A stretch of DNA of 64,000 nucleotides, from assembly GCA_964034945.1 (NCBI GenBank), contig OZ035963.1, forward strand, positions 39,314,361 to 39,378,360. Direction: 5' to 3'. The notes under the pieces are model-generated. The model was not told the DNA's origin, ran no database searches, and worked only from the letters and a program-made list of their open reading frames with translations. Numbering within the stretch: the stretch's first letter is position 1; every line of letters starts with the position of its first letter. Source of the DNA: Chrysopilus asiliformis. Lineage: Eukaryota > Arthropoda > Insecta > Diptera > Rhagionidae. A program made the translations under genes and the position numbers. Positions 1 through 10,508 of the stretch are shown here, piece by piece.

Positions 1-113
1 AACAATATTTTTTTTAGTGAGGAAAAGTGACTAAAAATTAATTTGTTGAATGAAAATCGTGTTTATGTATTACCGTTTTCCAGAAAAGTTACTTATTCAG
101 TATTATTTGGTTT

Positions 114-388
114 GGGGCACATTCGTACAAAAAAAATGGGGCACATTCGTGGTAGAAAGTTATTTAATTTTAATTTTTGAATTGTTTTAAGTATTATGTT
201 TTTTTTTCCTTTTTGAATTATTTTATGTTATTTACTTAAAAAGACTCAATTTGAAAGATTTTTTCTGCGATTTTTTGCTGAATTTAATAAAGATTGGTTT
301 TTTTAACTTTTTATGTTTGATTCTTGTTTTATTTCGTATATATATTTGCTTCCCATAGATTCCCCATGATATGTACGAAAGTGCCCCA
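114..388. repeat. Inverted repeat, probable MITE remnant
   Basis: GGGGCACATTCGTACA near 114 is mirrored by TGTACGAAAGTGCCCC near 373-388, and GGGGCACATTCG recurs at 139. The unit resembles a short non-autonomous DNA transposon but no target duplication could be fixed. Nothing else was recognised in bases 1-572, which are AT-rich; the region may include the 5' end of the Helitron that starts to code near 573. Confidence 0.35.
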
Positions 389-572
389 CTAGGGGGGTAG
401 ATTCGTACAATTTTCGACTTGTGGCAAAAAGGCAACTGTTTAATTATTAGTTGATTTTCATATTCTTTTTGATATATTTGTATTAGCTGGTTATCTATAA
501 TATCTAGTTAAACGAAATAGACAGTAATTTGAGCGTTACATTACAATCAAAAACACAAAAAGTGTACGAAGG

Positions 573-1916
573 GTGACCACTTTCCCCTACGGTTTCAAAG
601 TACAGGCCATTCTGTTTGCCCAAGATATTTTCGAGGTAACGGATCGTCCCCCTAACATGCTTCCGAGATCGCTCGAGTCGACTGGAATTGTTGTAATCGT
701 GGAAGAACTGGAAAATTTGGACGTTCGGAGGCAGTTTCAGGTGTCCCGAGATCGGACAAACAGCGCTCTCAATTGGCTTATCTGCAACAACCCCCTATAC
801 TCCGATGTCACCAACGTATCCGCCGCAAACCCTGTCGCAGAAATGACATCCGTAGTCCGGGTACAGCAGGTTCATCAAAACCCGAACTTTGGTCGGCAAG
901 ATTCCATTGGTGCTGTTAGCGAATTCGTTAGCGTTAACAATCTGCATCGATCCAGGTTGGTAAGAGCAACCTGGAATCAAAGCTCATTGCCCGGTGCTAA
1001 CTCAATATACGCTGGGCGCCAGTGTGCTGTAATGGCCCTGTCGATGCTCGTAAAGAAGGATTTGCTACCGCTGACCCAGTGGAATACCCTTGTCTGCAAC
1101 GAAATTTTGTTGGAAGGAGATGCATTATATGGACGGGTTCGGGTCACACTGGAGTCGCTGTTCCTGCGTCCGGATACTTGTGGGTCAATAACTTCCAAGT
1201 TATCCGAACCGGCTTTCTCCTATTTGGTACATCAGTTCATAATAATTTCGATGACGATTCTGCGCTTTATGGTTCGATGCAAGACAACAAGAACGAAGAA
1301 GGTTTTGGAAAAACCCTGTTGCAGGCGTTGTCGTTGCTTTTCGAGCACCATTCCGGAGGCATCCTTATCGCCAGCAGCAAGGCGTACGCTGTTGTGCGAT
1401 GTTCTGGAAAATTCTACTTTTTTGACTCTCATTCGTGCGGCCCCAAAGGAGCGCCCAGTCGAAACAAGGACGGTCGTTCCTGCTTAATCGAATGCGACAC
1501 TTTGGATGAGCATAGCCGCATCGACATCGAGCAGAAATGTCGAGTACACTCTGGATTATATCGACGTTGTCTTGCAACCCAGTGTAACTCTACAACCTCC
1601 TCCACATCCGACAGGATCGACAGACCAGGTATCTCAAGATCTTCCTCTAGAAATAGTACTCCCATTGGCACCAACATTTCCAATTCCAGTGGTGACTTCG
1701 GTTATGCGACCTATCGATTACCACCAGCCAAGGGAGGATGAGGTGTTGAGCGAAGTAACCAATACAGATTTGAACAAGATCCGACGCAAAACGACTGATA
1801 ATATCGTAAACGATGCTCACGAGCTAAAAGCCGAAGAATTTGCCTGGTACTATTTGTTTCCGTATGGCAAGAATGGGTTCAAAGGGGATCGCCCGGTGTC
1901 AATTACGCCTCTAGAC
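573..1916 (+). pseudogene. Helitron N-terminal region with cysteine-peptidase-like (C76/OTU-like) domain
   Basis: This is the 5' part of the Helitron protein. The frame starting at 573 carries a G-R-Q-C-A-V-M-A-L stretch near 1014-1040 that looks like a Gln/Cys peptidase active-site helix. The reading then shifts by one frame near 1140-1170, where residues include G-Y-L-W-V-N-N and, near 1405-1440, F-Y-F-F-D-S-H-S, a plausible Asp/His partner. It shifts back near 1500-1530, and the original frame ends in A-W-Y-Y-L-F-P-Y-G-K-N-G-F, the conserved entry to the Helitron Rep domain, just before the hAT insertion. Fold and residue order resemble deubiquitinase-like peptidases (herpesvirus UL36-type C76, OTU) that are found fused to Helitron or Pif1 proteins. 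That match is by eye. The start codon is uncertain, and two compensating frameshifts make this a pseudogene. Confidence 0.6.
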
Positions 1917-2679
1917 CAAGCCTCGGCACTGCTTGGCTCGTCTGGCTCCTCAATACGATAACATTTTTATTCAAATTTTACGAGATTACAATCAATGTAT
2001 GAACGTTTTTAGTCGACTCTCCAACGCAATGATACGTGTTGGTTGAAGACGGCCACTTCGGCAGCCGAAATCAAACGATTGACTAACAATCGATGGAGCG
2101 AGCCTACGACAGTCATTCAGTATGATTTCTGTTGTTGATGCGTACGGGTGTATACATTTGCTCTCCAAAATTATAATTGCTTCCCAAAGAACACTGATGT
2201 ACGAAATTTTTTCAGAAATTTGATTTTTTTAGTTTTCCTTTTCCATTATGAAGCGCTCATATTCAAATTCAAATACTATGTCGTGGGATTGGGAAAACAA
2301 ATATTTAATAACCACAAATAATGATAACCGTCAATGTCTAGTTTGCAGTTACATGTCGAATAAAAAATTCAATCTAAAACGCCATTACAACAGCTGTCAT
2401 AAGTTCGATTTTGCCCGATGCAATGAAGTAGAAAGAGTAAGACAGGTTGACAACTTAAAGAAAGTTTTTTTAGAGTAATTTGCTTTAGGCGGAACAAATG
2501 ATTCTGAAATTGCATAATGATAAATTGTGAAGTTCACTGTTCCTAAACGTCTCCATCAAAAGTGAAAGAGCGTAAAAAATGAAAATGATGCGTTTTCTCA
2601 TTTTGTGTTATAGTATATGAAGAAACATAAATTTTTTTCGAGTAGTAGTAAATCACTACATACATGGTGCCGAGGCCTG
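1917..2679 (+). mobile_element. hAT remnant inserted in the Helitron
   Basis: The element is bounded by 13-bp imperfect inverted ends (CAAGCCTCGGCAC and, reversed, CAGGCCTCGGCAC) and flanked by an exact 8-bp duplication CTCTAGAC at 1909-1916 and 2680-2687. Both are hallmarks of hAT transposons. It retains a BED-type zinc finger at 2248-2478 but no catalytic domain, so it is an internally deleted copy. Removing the element and one copy of the duplication fuses P-L-D to Y-Y-Q-Y-R in the Helitron protein without a frame change. Confidence 0.88.
2248..2478 (+). pseudogene. hAT transposase N-terminal BED zinc-finger fragment
   Basis: A 76-residue open frame begins with ATG and contains C30-x2-C33 and H46-x4-H51 in the pattern of a BED zinc finger (C-x2-C ... 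H-x4-H), preceded by an aromatic-rich W-D-W-E-N-K-Y segment typical of the N-terminus of ZBED5/FAM200-like hAT transposases. In intact hAT elements this finger binds the transposon ends; the RNase-H-like catalytic core that should follow is absent. It lies inside the 763-bp hAT element and can encode only an isolated DNA-binding fragment. Confidence 0.65.
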
Positions 2680-2687
2680 CTCTAGAC

Positions 2688-3541
2688 TATTACCAGTATC
2701 GAATTCTCGAAACAGATCTTCGTTTTCAGCGAAACGATTATCTGTTTTATGCGCTGTCAATATACGAGTTGTACCGCATAAAAGCCACAATCTCTGTATG
2801 CGGCAAAAAGATTCGGAACAATAACAGTATGGTTGACGATTTGCATCTATATGTGAAGAATGTTCGAGGATCTGCTGCATACTGGAGGACAGCGCTCATC
2901 GAACTTGTTGCTCAGATTCGTTGTCTTGGTCCGCCGCATTTTTTCGTCACCTTGAGTTGCAACGATCTCCACTGGACCGACATGATTCGTGCGCTGTTGA
3001 AGGCGAACAGTGATGACGCCGATCCAGACGGCGTTACAAGCTCTCAAGTCCAATCCCTAATTGAGATGTATCCCACGGTTGTCAGCCGCCATTTCACGAT
3101 TCGATTGAACGCACTAATGACCCACATTCGCGTCAATCCTGAATACTTCGGCGGTAACATTTTTGACTTCTGGTGGCGTGTCGAGTTCCAGAACCGTGGT
3201 TCCCCGCACTTACACATGGTGATTTGGGTCGAGGGAACGCCGGATTTCGGCACAGAAGCCGGGATCAATCGAATCAACGAAGTAATTTCCTGCCGTCTTC
3301 CACATGAGTCCGACTTAAAGAAGCTAGTCGAGGCCCTTCAAATACACCGACACACCCAAACCTGTTATAAGCACTCTTCTTCCCTATGCAGATTTGGTTT
3401 CCCTAGAGCCTCGAGTGACCAGACGCGGATTATATACCACACCTCCAACGATTTTGTTAGTAACGGAGGTCGCATCTGCATTCTTTAGCGTAACAGCGGC
3501 GAAGAGTACATTAACAATTACAATCCTGGTCTACTGAAACT
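2688..3541 (+). pseudogene. Helitron Rep domain, N-terminal half
   Basis: This is the Helitron_like_N/Rep part of the transposase, which nicks and joins single-stranded DNA during rolling-circle transposition. The frame runs from Y-Y-Q-Y-R-I-L at the hAT scar through F-Q-R-N-D-Y-L-F-Y-A and V-T-L-S-C-N-D to the metal-binding HUH motif S-P-H-L-H-M-V-I-W (about 3204-3230). An in-frame TAG at 3486-3488 replaces a residue within G-R-I-C-I-L-*-R-N-S. Beyond it the frame is open through Y-I-N-N-Y-N-P-G-L-L-K-L, where the 5.15-kb foldback element is inserted. The ATG at 2664 belongs to the hAT end and is not the true start. Confidence 0.88.
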
Positions 3542-4538
3542 CACAAACTAATCATAAGCAGACTAACATTTTCATTCAATCCATTCTAGAACAAAATTAA
3601 ATTTTCACTTCCAAAAAATAAATACCCATAGCAGCCACTCCAGCCGTGGTGATCGCGTATACATGCCGCTGCTTACATTCGCCCTTTGTTAAAACCAGTT
3701 TTCGTTTCTAGTTCGTTTTATTCTCGTTGAATTCTTATGCAAGCGGCACGAAGCGGGGGCAAGTGTGTTTGGTGTTTTTTTTGTGTGTTTGTATTGTGTG
3801 TGCGTGTTTTTTTGTTTGTGCGTATTTTTTCCTTCCGCAGGTTTTCGATTTGAATATTTTGATTGCTAACAATAAATATGTGACATGAGAAAATTTTTAG
3901 TTTGTGTGTTAATTCAAAATTTATTTTGAACTTTAAACGTTAAAATAATCATCAAACTAAAAATTTTATCTTGTTATATTTTGTTCATATTTTTAAATTG
4001 CTTTGAGAATATAAGTTTCAAGTTTTATCAAATTTCCACAGAATTGTAGTTTGATAAAGCAAGTAAATGCATTTTATTTAAACAATTTAAAGTATGATTT
4101 AAACAATTAAAAAAAAAAAGATGTGAATATTACATGACTTTCTTCTGCAATATTTAAAGTTTCCGAAAAAATATGTGAAAAATAATGTTTTTCAAATTAT
4201 CTCATGAACCGTTAGAGATATGTAAAAACTTCATACTCGACTTGAATGGAGCTTGAAAGTCACCTTTGTTTTTTTTTAACTTTTTTCATTTGAATGTAGT
4301 TAGGGACCTAAAAAAAAGATACCCGTATTTTTTTGTTTCGTGGAATAAATTCCAGTAGGCGGAGAGGAGGGGGTCAAAGTCGGCGAAAACTCGAAATCAC
4401 AAAAACTTTAAAAATTTGTAACGGCTTAACCGATTGAGATGATATTGAACATTTTGGAAAGGTAATTCCTTGTGACAAAAAAATTTTTTTTGACTTCCTC
4501 TCCCTCCCCCTCACCGTCATATTGTAAAATTCAATTTA

Positions 4539-5453
4539 CACCCCGATTATCTTAGACCATTCACTAAAAACGACGCATTTTATTTCATTTCACTGAAAGT
4601 GAAATTTTTAATTATCTTAGACTCATGACCGATTCGTGAAATAGTGCGAAACTTATATGGCATCACTGCAATGAAGGTTACAAATCTCACCGCAGCACAA
4701 AGCTCACGGGAACCTATTTCGTTGCGTATGCACTAGCTATACGACTCAATATACTTTTGTGGATAAACTTGAAAATTAACTTTTGAAGTTTCAAATTTTA
4801 AAGTTTTGAGTATTTTGTTTGCGAATACTAATTAGAAAAACGTATTTCAAGCGTCAGTTAAGTTTATTTATAGAAGAAAAATGAGCTCCCTGGAAATGTT
4901 CGAATCGGATGACGAAGTTTCGGATACAGATTGCCGACAAATCAGGCGAAACTTGAGAGACAATTCCAATCCTCTGGAATTGCCGGAAGAATTGTAACAC
5001 ATTTTTTATTTTACTATGTAAAATTATTGTTATGTTTTTTTCAGGTTTGTAAAAATTTTTCGCGTTAATAAAACGGCTTTTAGTTGGGTTCTGGAGCTCC
5101 TAAGCCAAAACCTTCCCTCCACTATGCGATCCACTTCTGTTCTTCCCATTTTAAAATTTGCGGGGACGTTGCGGTTTCAAATTGTTTTACATTAGTAATT
5201 TTATAGCTAAAATTTGTGATTATCAAATGTTACAATTGAAAGAATAGTAATAATAAACACCCTCGTTGATTTTCCATACATTTTCCATCCATCAATTACC
5301 GCTGTCGATCACAAAATAGCAGCCGACTTGAAATGTCACTTTTTGCGACAAATTTCGCAAAAAAAGGCTAACATGATTGGGTTTTTTTTACATAATCCCG
5401 ATAACCAAATGAAGTGAAATTCGTCGTTTCACGAGTCTTAAATAATCGGGGTG
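4539..5453 (+). mobile_element. PIF/Harbinger-type element, internally deleted
   Basis: Inverted ends CACCCCGATTAT and ATAATCGGGGTG are flanked by TTA at 4536-4538 and 5454-5456. The unoccupied site can be read from the opposite arm of the host foldback element (around 5760), which has a single TTA there, confirming the 3-bp duplication. It carries the N-terminal part of a Harbinger-like transposase gene (4881-5195). Confidence 0.82.
4881..5195 (+). pseudogene. Harbinger transposase N-terminal remnant (two exons)
   Basis: Exon 1 (4881-4993) starts with ATG and encodes an acidic leader, then R-R-N-L-R-D-N-S-N-P-L-E-L-P. A 51-bp intron (GT at 4994, AG at 5043-5044) splits a Leu codon. Exon 2 from 5045 reads F-V-K-I-F-R-V-N-K-T-A-F and ends K-F-A-G-T-L-R-F, closing with TAG at 5193-5195. 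R-x-L-R-D-x-x-N-P and F-x-x-x-F-R-x-x-K are typical of PIF/Harbinger transposases (DDE superfamily), and the retained splice sites make the reading convincing. The catalytic DDE region is missing, so this is a non-functional fragment. Confidence 0.7.
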
Positions 5454-6080
5454 TTAGTGACGAAATTTAAAATACCTCAAGAAAAACAGCCACAACTTCA
5501 AAGGAGGTTTAAAAGTGTCAAAATAAGAAACTCAAAATTTTCACAGATTTTTTCCAGACGGAAACTTTCTCAAAGAAAAAAAAACTTTTTCTTTTAAATG
5601 AATTTCTAATTAATTTTAAACTCCTAAATCTTTTGAGTTAATATTATGTACAGAAAACATAAAAACCAATCGAAAATCAGTAAAATATATACAATTTTCT
5701 TGTATTCGATTTTTTTTTTGTTTTTTTTTTAAATAACACATTTTTTTTATTTATATTGTCACTAAATTGAATTTTACAATATGATGGTGAGGGGGAGGGA
5801 GAGGAAGCCAAAAAATATTTTTTTGTCACAAGGAATTACCTTTCCAAAATGTTCAATATCATCTCAATCCGTTACAAATTTTTAAAGTTTTTGTGATTTC
5901 GAGTTTTCGCCGACTTTGACCCCCTCCTCTCCGCCTACTGGAATTTATTCCACGAAACAAAAAAATACGGGTATCTTTTTTTAGGTCCCTAACTACATCC
6001 AAATGAAAAAAGTTAAAAAAAAACAAAGGTGACTTTCAAGTTCCATTCAAGTTGAGTATGAAGTTTTTACATATCTCTAA

Positions 6081-6926
6081 AGCTAAGTCCACACGATATG
6101 ATCACTGTTCATATTTCTGAACATACGCATATGTTGCTTATAAGCTTCAAATGCTCATATGTTCATACAATATATGAAAGGAGTTCACACGATATGAACA
6201 TTTTGTCCCAAAGATTCAAATTTTTAGGTGTGTTCATATGTGCTCAAATGCATTGTGTTCATATTTTTTCTGCGCGTATGAACCACTGTTCAGACGATAT
6301 GAACGTTTTGTTCAAATTACAGATATGAACAATTTTTAAGAACATTTGAGCACACAACACAACAAATTACAAAACTGTCGAAAACTTTTTTTTTCGTGTT
6401 ATATGCCAGGAGCTTGGAGGCGAAGACCAAACTGGTCCGTGTTTTAAAGTCCATGAACAGAAAAGTTCAAATTCGAATCGAATTATTTTACCCTGAGTGG
6501 GATTTGAACCACTGCTCATTGGATCACAAGGCAAGCACTTAGCTGACTGAGCCATCCACGCCACAAATCTAAAACCTACTAGACCCAAATAAAAACGAGA
6601 AAACATCAATTTACGTACAAAATTGACTCAAAATTTTACATTTGAACATGTTGAAAACTTAGTCCATGTTCAAATGTGACAGTGTGTTCATATCTATGAT
6701 CATACGTCGGAATTTTACAAACTAGGCTCATACGGTCCCAAAATAGTGTTCACACGGTATGAACAGGTCGTGTTCATACGTTTGCTCACGGTATGTTCAA
6801 ATGTGTTCATATGCCTTGTGTTCATACGTATGAACACAAAAATATGGTGTTCAGACGATATGAACACGTTTGGGACACTTTTTTGCTCAAAAATATGAAC
6901 AGTGATCATATCGTGTGCACTTAACT
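6081..6926. mobile_element. PIF/Harbinger-like MITE, TAA duplication, with SINE inside
   Basis: A ~32-bp inverted end AGCTAAGTCCACACGATATG... is mirrored at 6895-6926 and flanked by TAA (6078-6080, 6927-6929). The opposite arm of the enclosing foldback element preserves the empty site (a single TAA in CTCTAACGG near 4210). The interior repeats TGTTCATA/TATGAACA motifs. A tRNA-like SINE sits at about 6365-6615. Confidence 0.82.
6365..6615 (-). mobile_element. tRNA-derived SINE (tRNA-like head at 6490-6562)
   Basis: Read on the minus strand, 6562-6490 gives GGCGTGGATGGCTCAGTCAG followed by a B-box GGTTCAAATCC about 50 bases on. A-box and B-box spacing is tRNA-like, as in the internal RNA polymerase III promoter of SINEs. 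The acceptor and anticodon stems do not pair properly, so it is not a working tRNA. The tail continues to about 6365 and ends in an A-rich run. Exact ends and target duplication are uncertain. Confidence 0.6.
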
Positions 6927-7274
6927 TAACGGTTCATGAGATAATTTGAAAAACATTATTTTTCACATATTTTTTCGGAAACTTTAAATATTGCAGAAGA
7001 AAGTCATGTAATATTCACATCTTTTTTTTTTGAATTGTTTAAATCATACTTTAAATTGTTTAAATAAAATGCATTTACTTGCTTTATCAAACTACAATTC
7101 TGTGGAAATTTGATAAAACTTGAAAGTTACATTCTCAAAGCAATTTAAAAATATGAACAAAATATAACAAGATAAAATTTTTAGTTTGCTGTTTTTTTTA
7201 ACGTTTAAAGTTCAAAATAAATTTTGAATTAACGAACAAACTAAAAATTTTGTCATGTCACATATTTATTGTTA

Positions 7275-8442
7275 CACCGCGTCTTGATTTGGGATTTTTC
7301 ATCGCAGAGATTTTTGATTGACCAATCAGAGCTCGAGTTGACGGCGAGAAAAAATCCCAGAGATAAATTTCTTGAAATCTTGCAATTGCAAAATTTCTTG
7401 GAATTTCTCAATTCAAGATGGCGGATCTAAATTCTCCCGACAAGTAGTTGCGAAAATAACTAATTTTTACAAACAATACGATACAAAAAGCTTTGGAAGA
7501 GAATATATAACATTAAGAGGTTTTTGTTTTCGTCTGTTCTTCTGTTTCAGCTTTTTCAATTTCACGTATTGCATTAATTGCGAGAGCTGCGACAATGGCC
7601 CCTATTGTGAGCTTCGTCAATCGATCGTTGAAATGTCAAATCGAAAAATCGGTATTGTGATCATCGATTTTATCGTTCGTGAACGATAAAATCGTTCAGT
7701 TGGGAACGATGACATTTGTTTGATCGTTCGGTGAAGTTTATGTCAAGTTAGCGATCGGTGAAGTATTGCAATTACTTTTTTTTATCAAAATTAGAGGCTA
7801 ATAATAAAATGGAAGTATTTGTACACATTAGGCAATTATCAATGAGGAATATCTTGATCAATACCTTGATCAAAAATCCAATATAAAAATTGGTTGAAAA
7901 AATGAAGATAAATAAGACCAAAGTGGTATAAAATAATTTAAATAAAAAATTAACTTAAAAACTGTTTTATTCACATAGATTTGAAATATTGGTCAATTCA
8001 AAGAACTCAACATTCGGTGTTTAATATTTTCGCCTTGACGTTGGTTTGTAAAATCGTCTTCTGGTGTAATTTCGCTCATATCGCCATTGTCATCCACCTC
8101 CTCTATGTTTTAAGGGAGCTCAATATTGTATTTTCTGCGTTGAAGTCATTTTTAAACACTAAAAAAACTTCAACAATCTGAATCCCTAAACGTCAAACAC
8201 TAAAAAAATTCACAATAGCGATTGCTTGAACGATGAACCTTACGCAATACCAAATTGTTTTTCGATCGTTCCGGCGATGGTCGATCGAATAGATATCGAT
8301 AACCGCAATAGGCCCCTATGTGTTTACTTTTCATCGGCATTTTGAGTACTAAATTTCAAGAGATTTTCGGCCCAGCTGTCAAAAAAATCTCATTGCGGTG
8401 AGATATTTCTTGGGATGAAAAATTGTTAATCAAGACGCGGTG
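7275..8442. mobile_element. TTA-flanked MITE, 1168 bp, CACCGCG ends
   Basis: Inverted ends CACCGCGTCTTGATT and AATCAAGACGCGGTG are flanked by TTA at 7272-7274 and 8443-8445. The reverse copy of this site in the left arm of the foldback (GCTAACAAT near 3866) is unoccupied, which confirms the insertion. The 3-bp duplication suggests PIF/Harbinger, and the CACC start resembles the element at 4539. The only sizeable open frame inside (7372-7689) looks non-coding. Confidence 0.78.
7603..8310. repeat. Possible nested inverted-repeat element
   Basis: GGCCCCTAT occurs at 7597-7605 and again at 8311-8319, with weakly inverted sequence just inside rich in CGATCG/ATCGAT (TATTGTGAGC versus a mirrored TATTGCGGTT). 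This looks like a further insertion with a 6-9-bp duplication, but the inverted ends are short and diverged. Confidence 0.35.
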
Positions 8443-8693
8443 TTAGCAATCAAAATATTCAAATCGAAAACCTGCGGAAGGAAAAAATACGCACAAACAA
8501 AAAAACACGCACACACAATACAAACACACAAAAAAAACACTTGCATCACGAAGTCTTGTGCTGTTGGCAGTAAAGCTCATGGCTGCTACGGCTGGAGTGG
8601 CTGCTATGGGTATTTATTTTTTGAAAGTTGAAATTCAATTTTGTTCTAGAATGGATTGAATGAAAATGTTAGTCTGCTTATGATTAGTTTGTG

Positions 8694-10508
8694 CTGAAAC
8701 TCTGGAAGGCGAACATGGACATTCAGCCGTGCGGGTCGAATGAGGCAATCGCATTTTACATCGCAAAGTATATTTCCAAAAATGAATCGACAGAATTCGA
8801 CTCGAGACTGCGAGAAGCCATAAATAAGATCCGAAAGGAGGAGGGAGACGTTCCGCGGAAGATGTTTAAGATATGCATGTCGCTGCTAAACGAACGTCAG
8901 GTATCCGCTTGCGAATGTGTGTTCCGATTGTGTCATCTCCGGATGCGCGAAAGTTCTCGGAAGTGCGTATTTTTGCGTATTTTACGCTACAGGGTTTTGA
9001 CATTCGGAAACGACGACGCTGCAACTGGTTTTGCCTGCAACATCTTCGATCGGTACGAAAAACAACACCCAAACTATAATTTTGCCGCCATGTCCCTCAT
9101 GGAGTTTGCCATGCTTTTCGAACCGTATTATTCGAAAAAGCTGGATGTTATCAATGAAGACATAGATGCCGACGTTCATGACGAACAGGCCACGGAGCAT
9201 ACTCGAGTCGTCTCATTGCTCGACAACACTAAAATGCGGATTCGCAACGTCCCAGCTGTCGTCCGAGTCCCATTTTTACAACAGGCTAATGATCCCGAGA
9301 ACTTTTATTACAGTCTCCTAGTCCAATACGCGCCATACAAGCGGGAGTACGAACTTCTCGAAGGATACGATACTGCGAAATCTGCATTTATCGCGAGGGA
9401 ACATGAGCTGAAGGCCTCCAGTGCGCATATGGAGCTACACCGAAAACGTGATCGACAGCTTGAGAACGCTTTCCTTCAAGCACATACCATCGAAGAGCTC
9501 GTAAACTACGACCCATCGGCTGATGAGGATGCTGAGGACGTTCCGGATTTCGAAATTCCCGATAACGATTTTCAATCTGCTAAAAGGGCCATGAATGTTG
9601 AACAGGTGGATCTGTTCAACTTCATTACGTCCAAGATTCGAACCCAGATCGACGGTTCCTCTAACAGAATCCGGTTATTCGTTACTGGTGGTGCCGGGAC
9701 AGGCAAAACATTCACACTCAACATTCTAAAGGAGCAAATTCGCAGGTGTTACGGCTGCGATAAAGTGTCATTTCGGGTATGTGCACTGACTGGAGTTGCG
9801 GCGAGGCTCGTTGGTGGTTCCTTGTTGCATTCGGCCCTTAAACTTCCCCTTCAAAAAGACGGAAAACTCAGCAACATGTCACATCTCACTGGTAAGTATC
9901 TTAAGGTCATGAGAAATTTATGGAGAGACATCCAATTCCTCATTATCGACGAAATCTCTATGGTACCTTACGAGATGTTGTGCATGGTAGACCAGCGTCT
10001 GAAACAAATCAAGGATAACTGCGACGATATGTTCGGCGGGGTCAACGTTCTGCTATTTGGCGATCTCATGCAGTTGCCTCCGGTGCGTGGAAATCTCATT
10101 TTCGAGCAGCCCAACAGGATGCAGCCGGCCACTAACCTCTGGCGCGCGTTTTCTTTTTGCGAGATCACGCGGAACATGAGGCAGCAAGGAGATTCGACGT
10201 TCATCGATCTGCTGAACAACTTACGCATGGGGGCATTGAATGCCGAGCAGATTCAGCTTTTGATGGGAAAGATCGAGGGCAACAATCAAGGCGAGTTTGC
10301 AGGCGGCAAAGCGCTGCGTATCCATCCGACCATTAAGCAGGTCGACGAACACAACGCCGGTGTATTGGTGCACTTGCAATCAGCTAATGTTGTTATGTCC
10401 ACTATAATTGCACAAGATCGAATTGTTGACGCTACTCGAAACATGGTCATGGTCGACATTGATACTCTGATTCCTTCTGACGTCAACAAAACTGGTGGAC
10501 TTCCGTAG
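8694..10508 (+). pseudogene. Helitron Rep C-terminal part plus Pif1 helicase
   Basis: This continues the Helitron protein across the foldback insertion. It opens with L-K-L-W-K-A-N-M-D-I-Q-P and the catalytic tyrosine helix F-Y-I-A-K-Y-I-S-K (two Tyr four residues apart; 8757-8780). About 300 residues on, the helicase begins: Walker A G-G-A-G-T-G-K-T near 9687-9710 and Walker B L-I-I-D-E-I-S near 9939-9960, followed by F-G-D-L-M-Q-L-P. The helicase unwinds donor DNA for rolling-circle transfer. The frame ends at TAG 10506-10508 inside G-L-P-*-Q-L-T-L-F; a CAG-to-TAG change would explain it, as the same frame continues open. The upstream GTG at 8691 belongs to the foldback end. Confidence 0.9.

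Larger units (their letters stand above)
3542..8693. mobile_element. 5.15-kb foldback DNA transposon with ~1-kb inverted arms
   Basis: The ends read CACAAACTAATCATAAGCAG (3542) and its mirror image ending at 8693, flanked by an exact 8-bp duplication CTGAAACT (3534-3541, 8694-8701). Arms of about 1 kb fold back: 3857-4538 matches the reverse of segments within 5757-7274 and 8443-8693. The right arm carries two later insertions (6081-6926 and 7275-8442), and the left arm/loop border carries one (4539-5453). Without these the element would be about 2.2 kb. No transposase of its own was seen. The 8-bp duplication fits the hAT or P superfamilies, but the family was not recognised. Confidence 0.85.

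Noticed and set aside
2664..2687. ATG at 2664 as start of the Rep frame
   Set aside because: It lies in the right end of the hAT insertion; the first authentic Helitron residues come from before the insertion.
6490..6562. Possible functional tRNA gene on the minus strand
   Set aside because: A and B boxes are present but acceptor and anticodon stems do not pair, and the sequence continues as a longer repeat; annotated as a SINE head.
8691..8693. GTG start codon for the helicase frame
   Set aside because: These bases are the last three of the foldback element; the Helitron frame continues from 3541 on excision.
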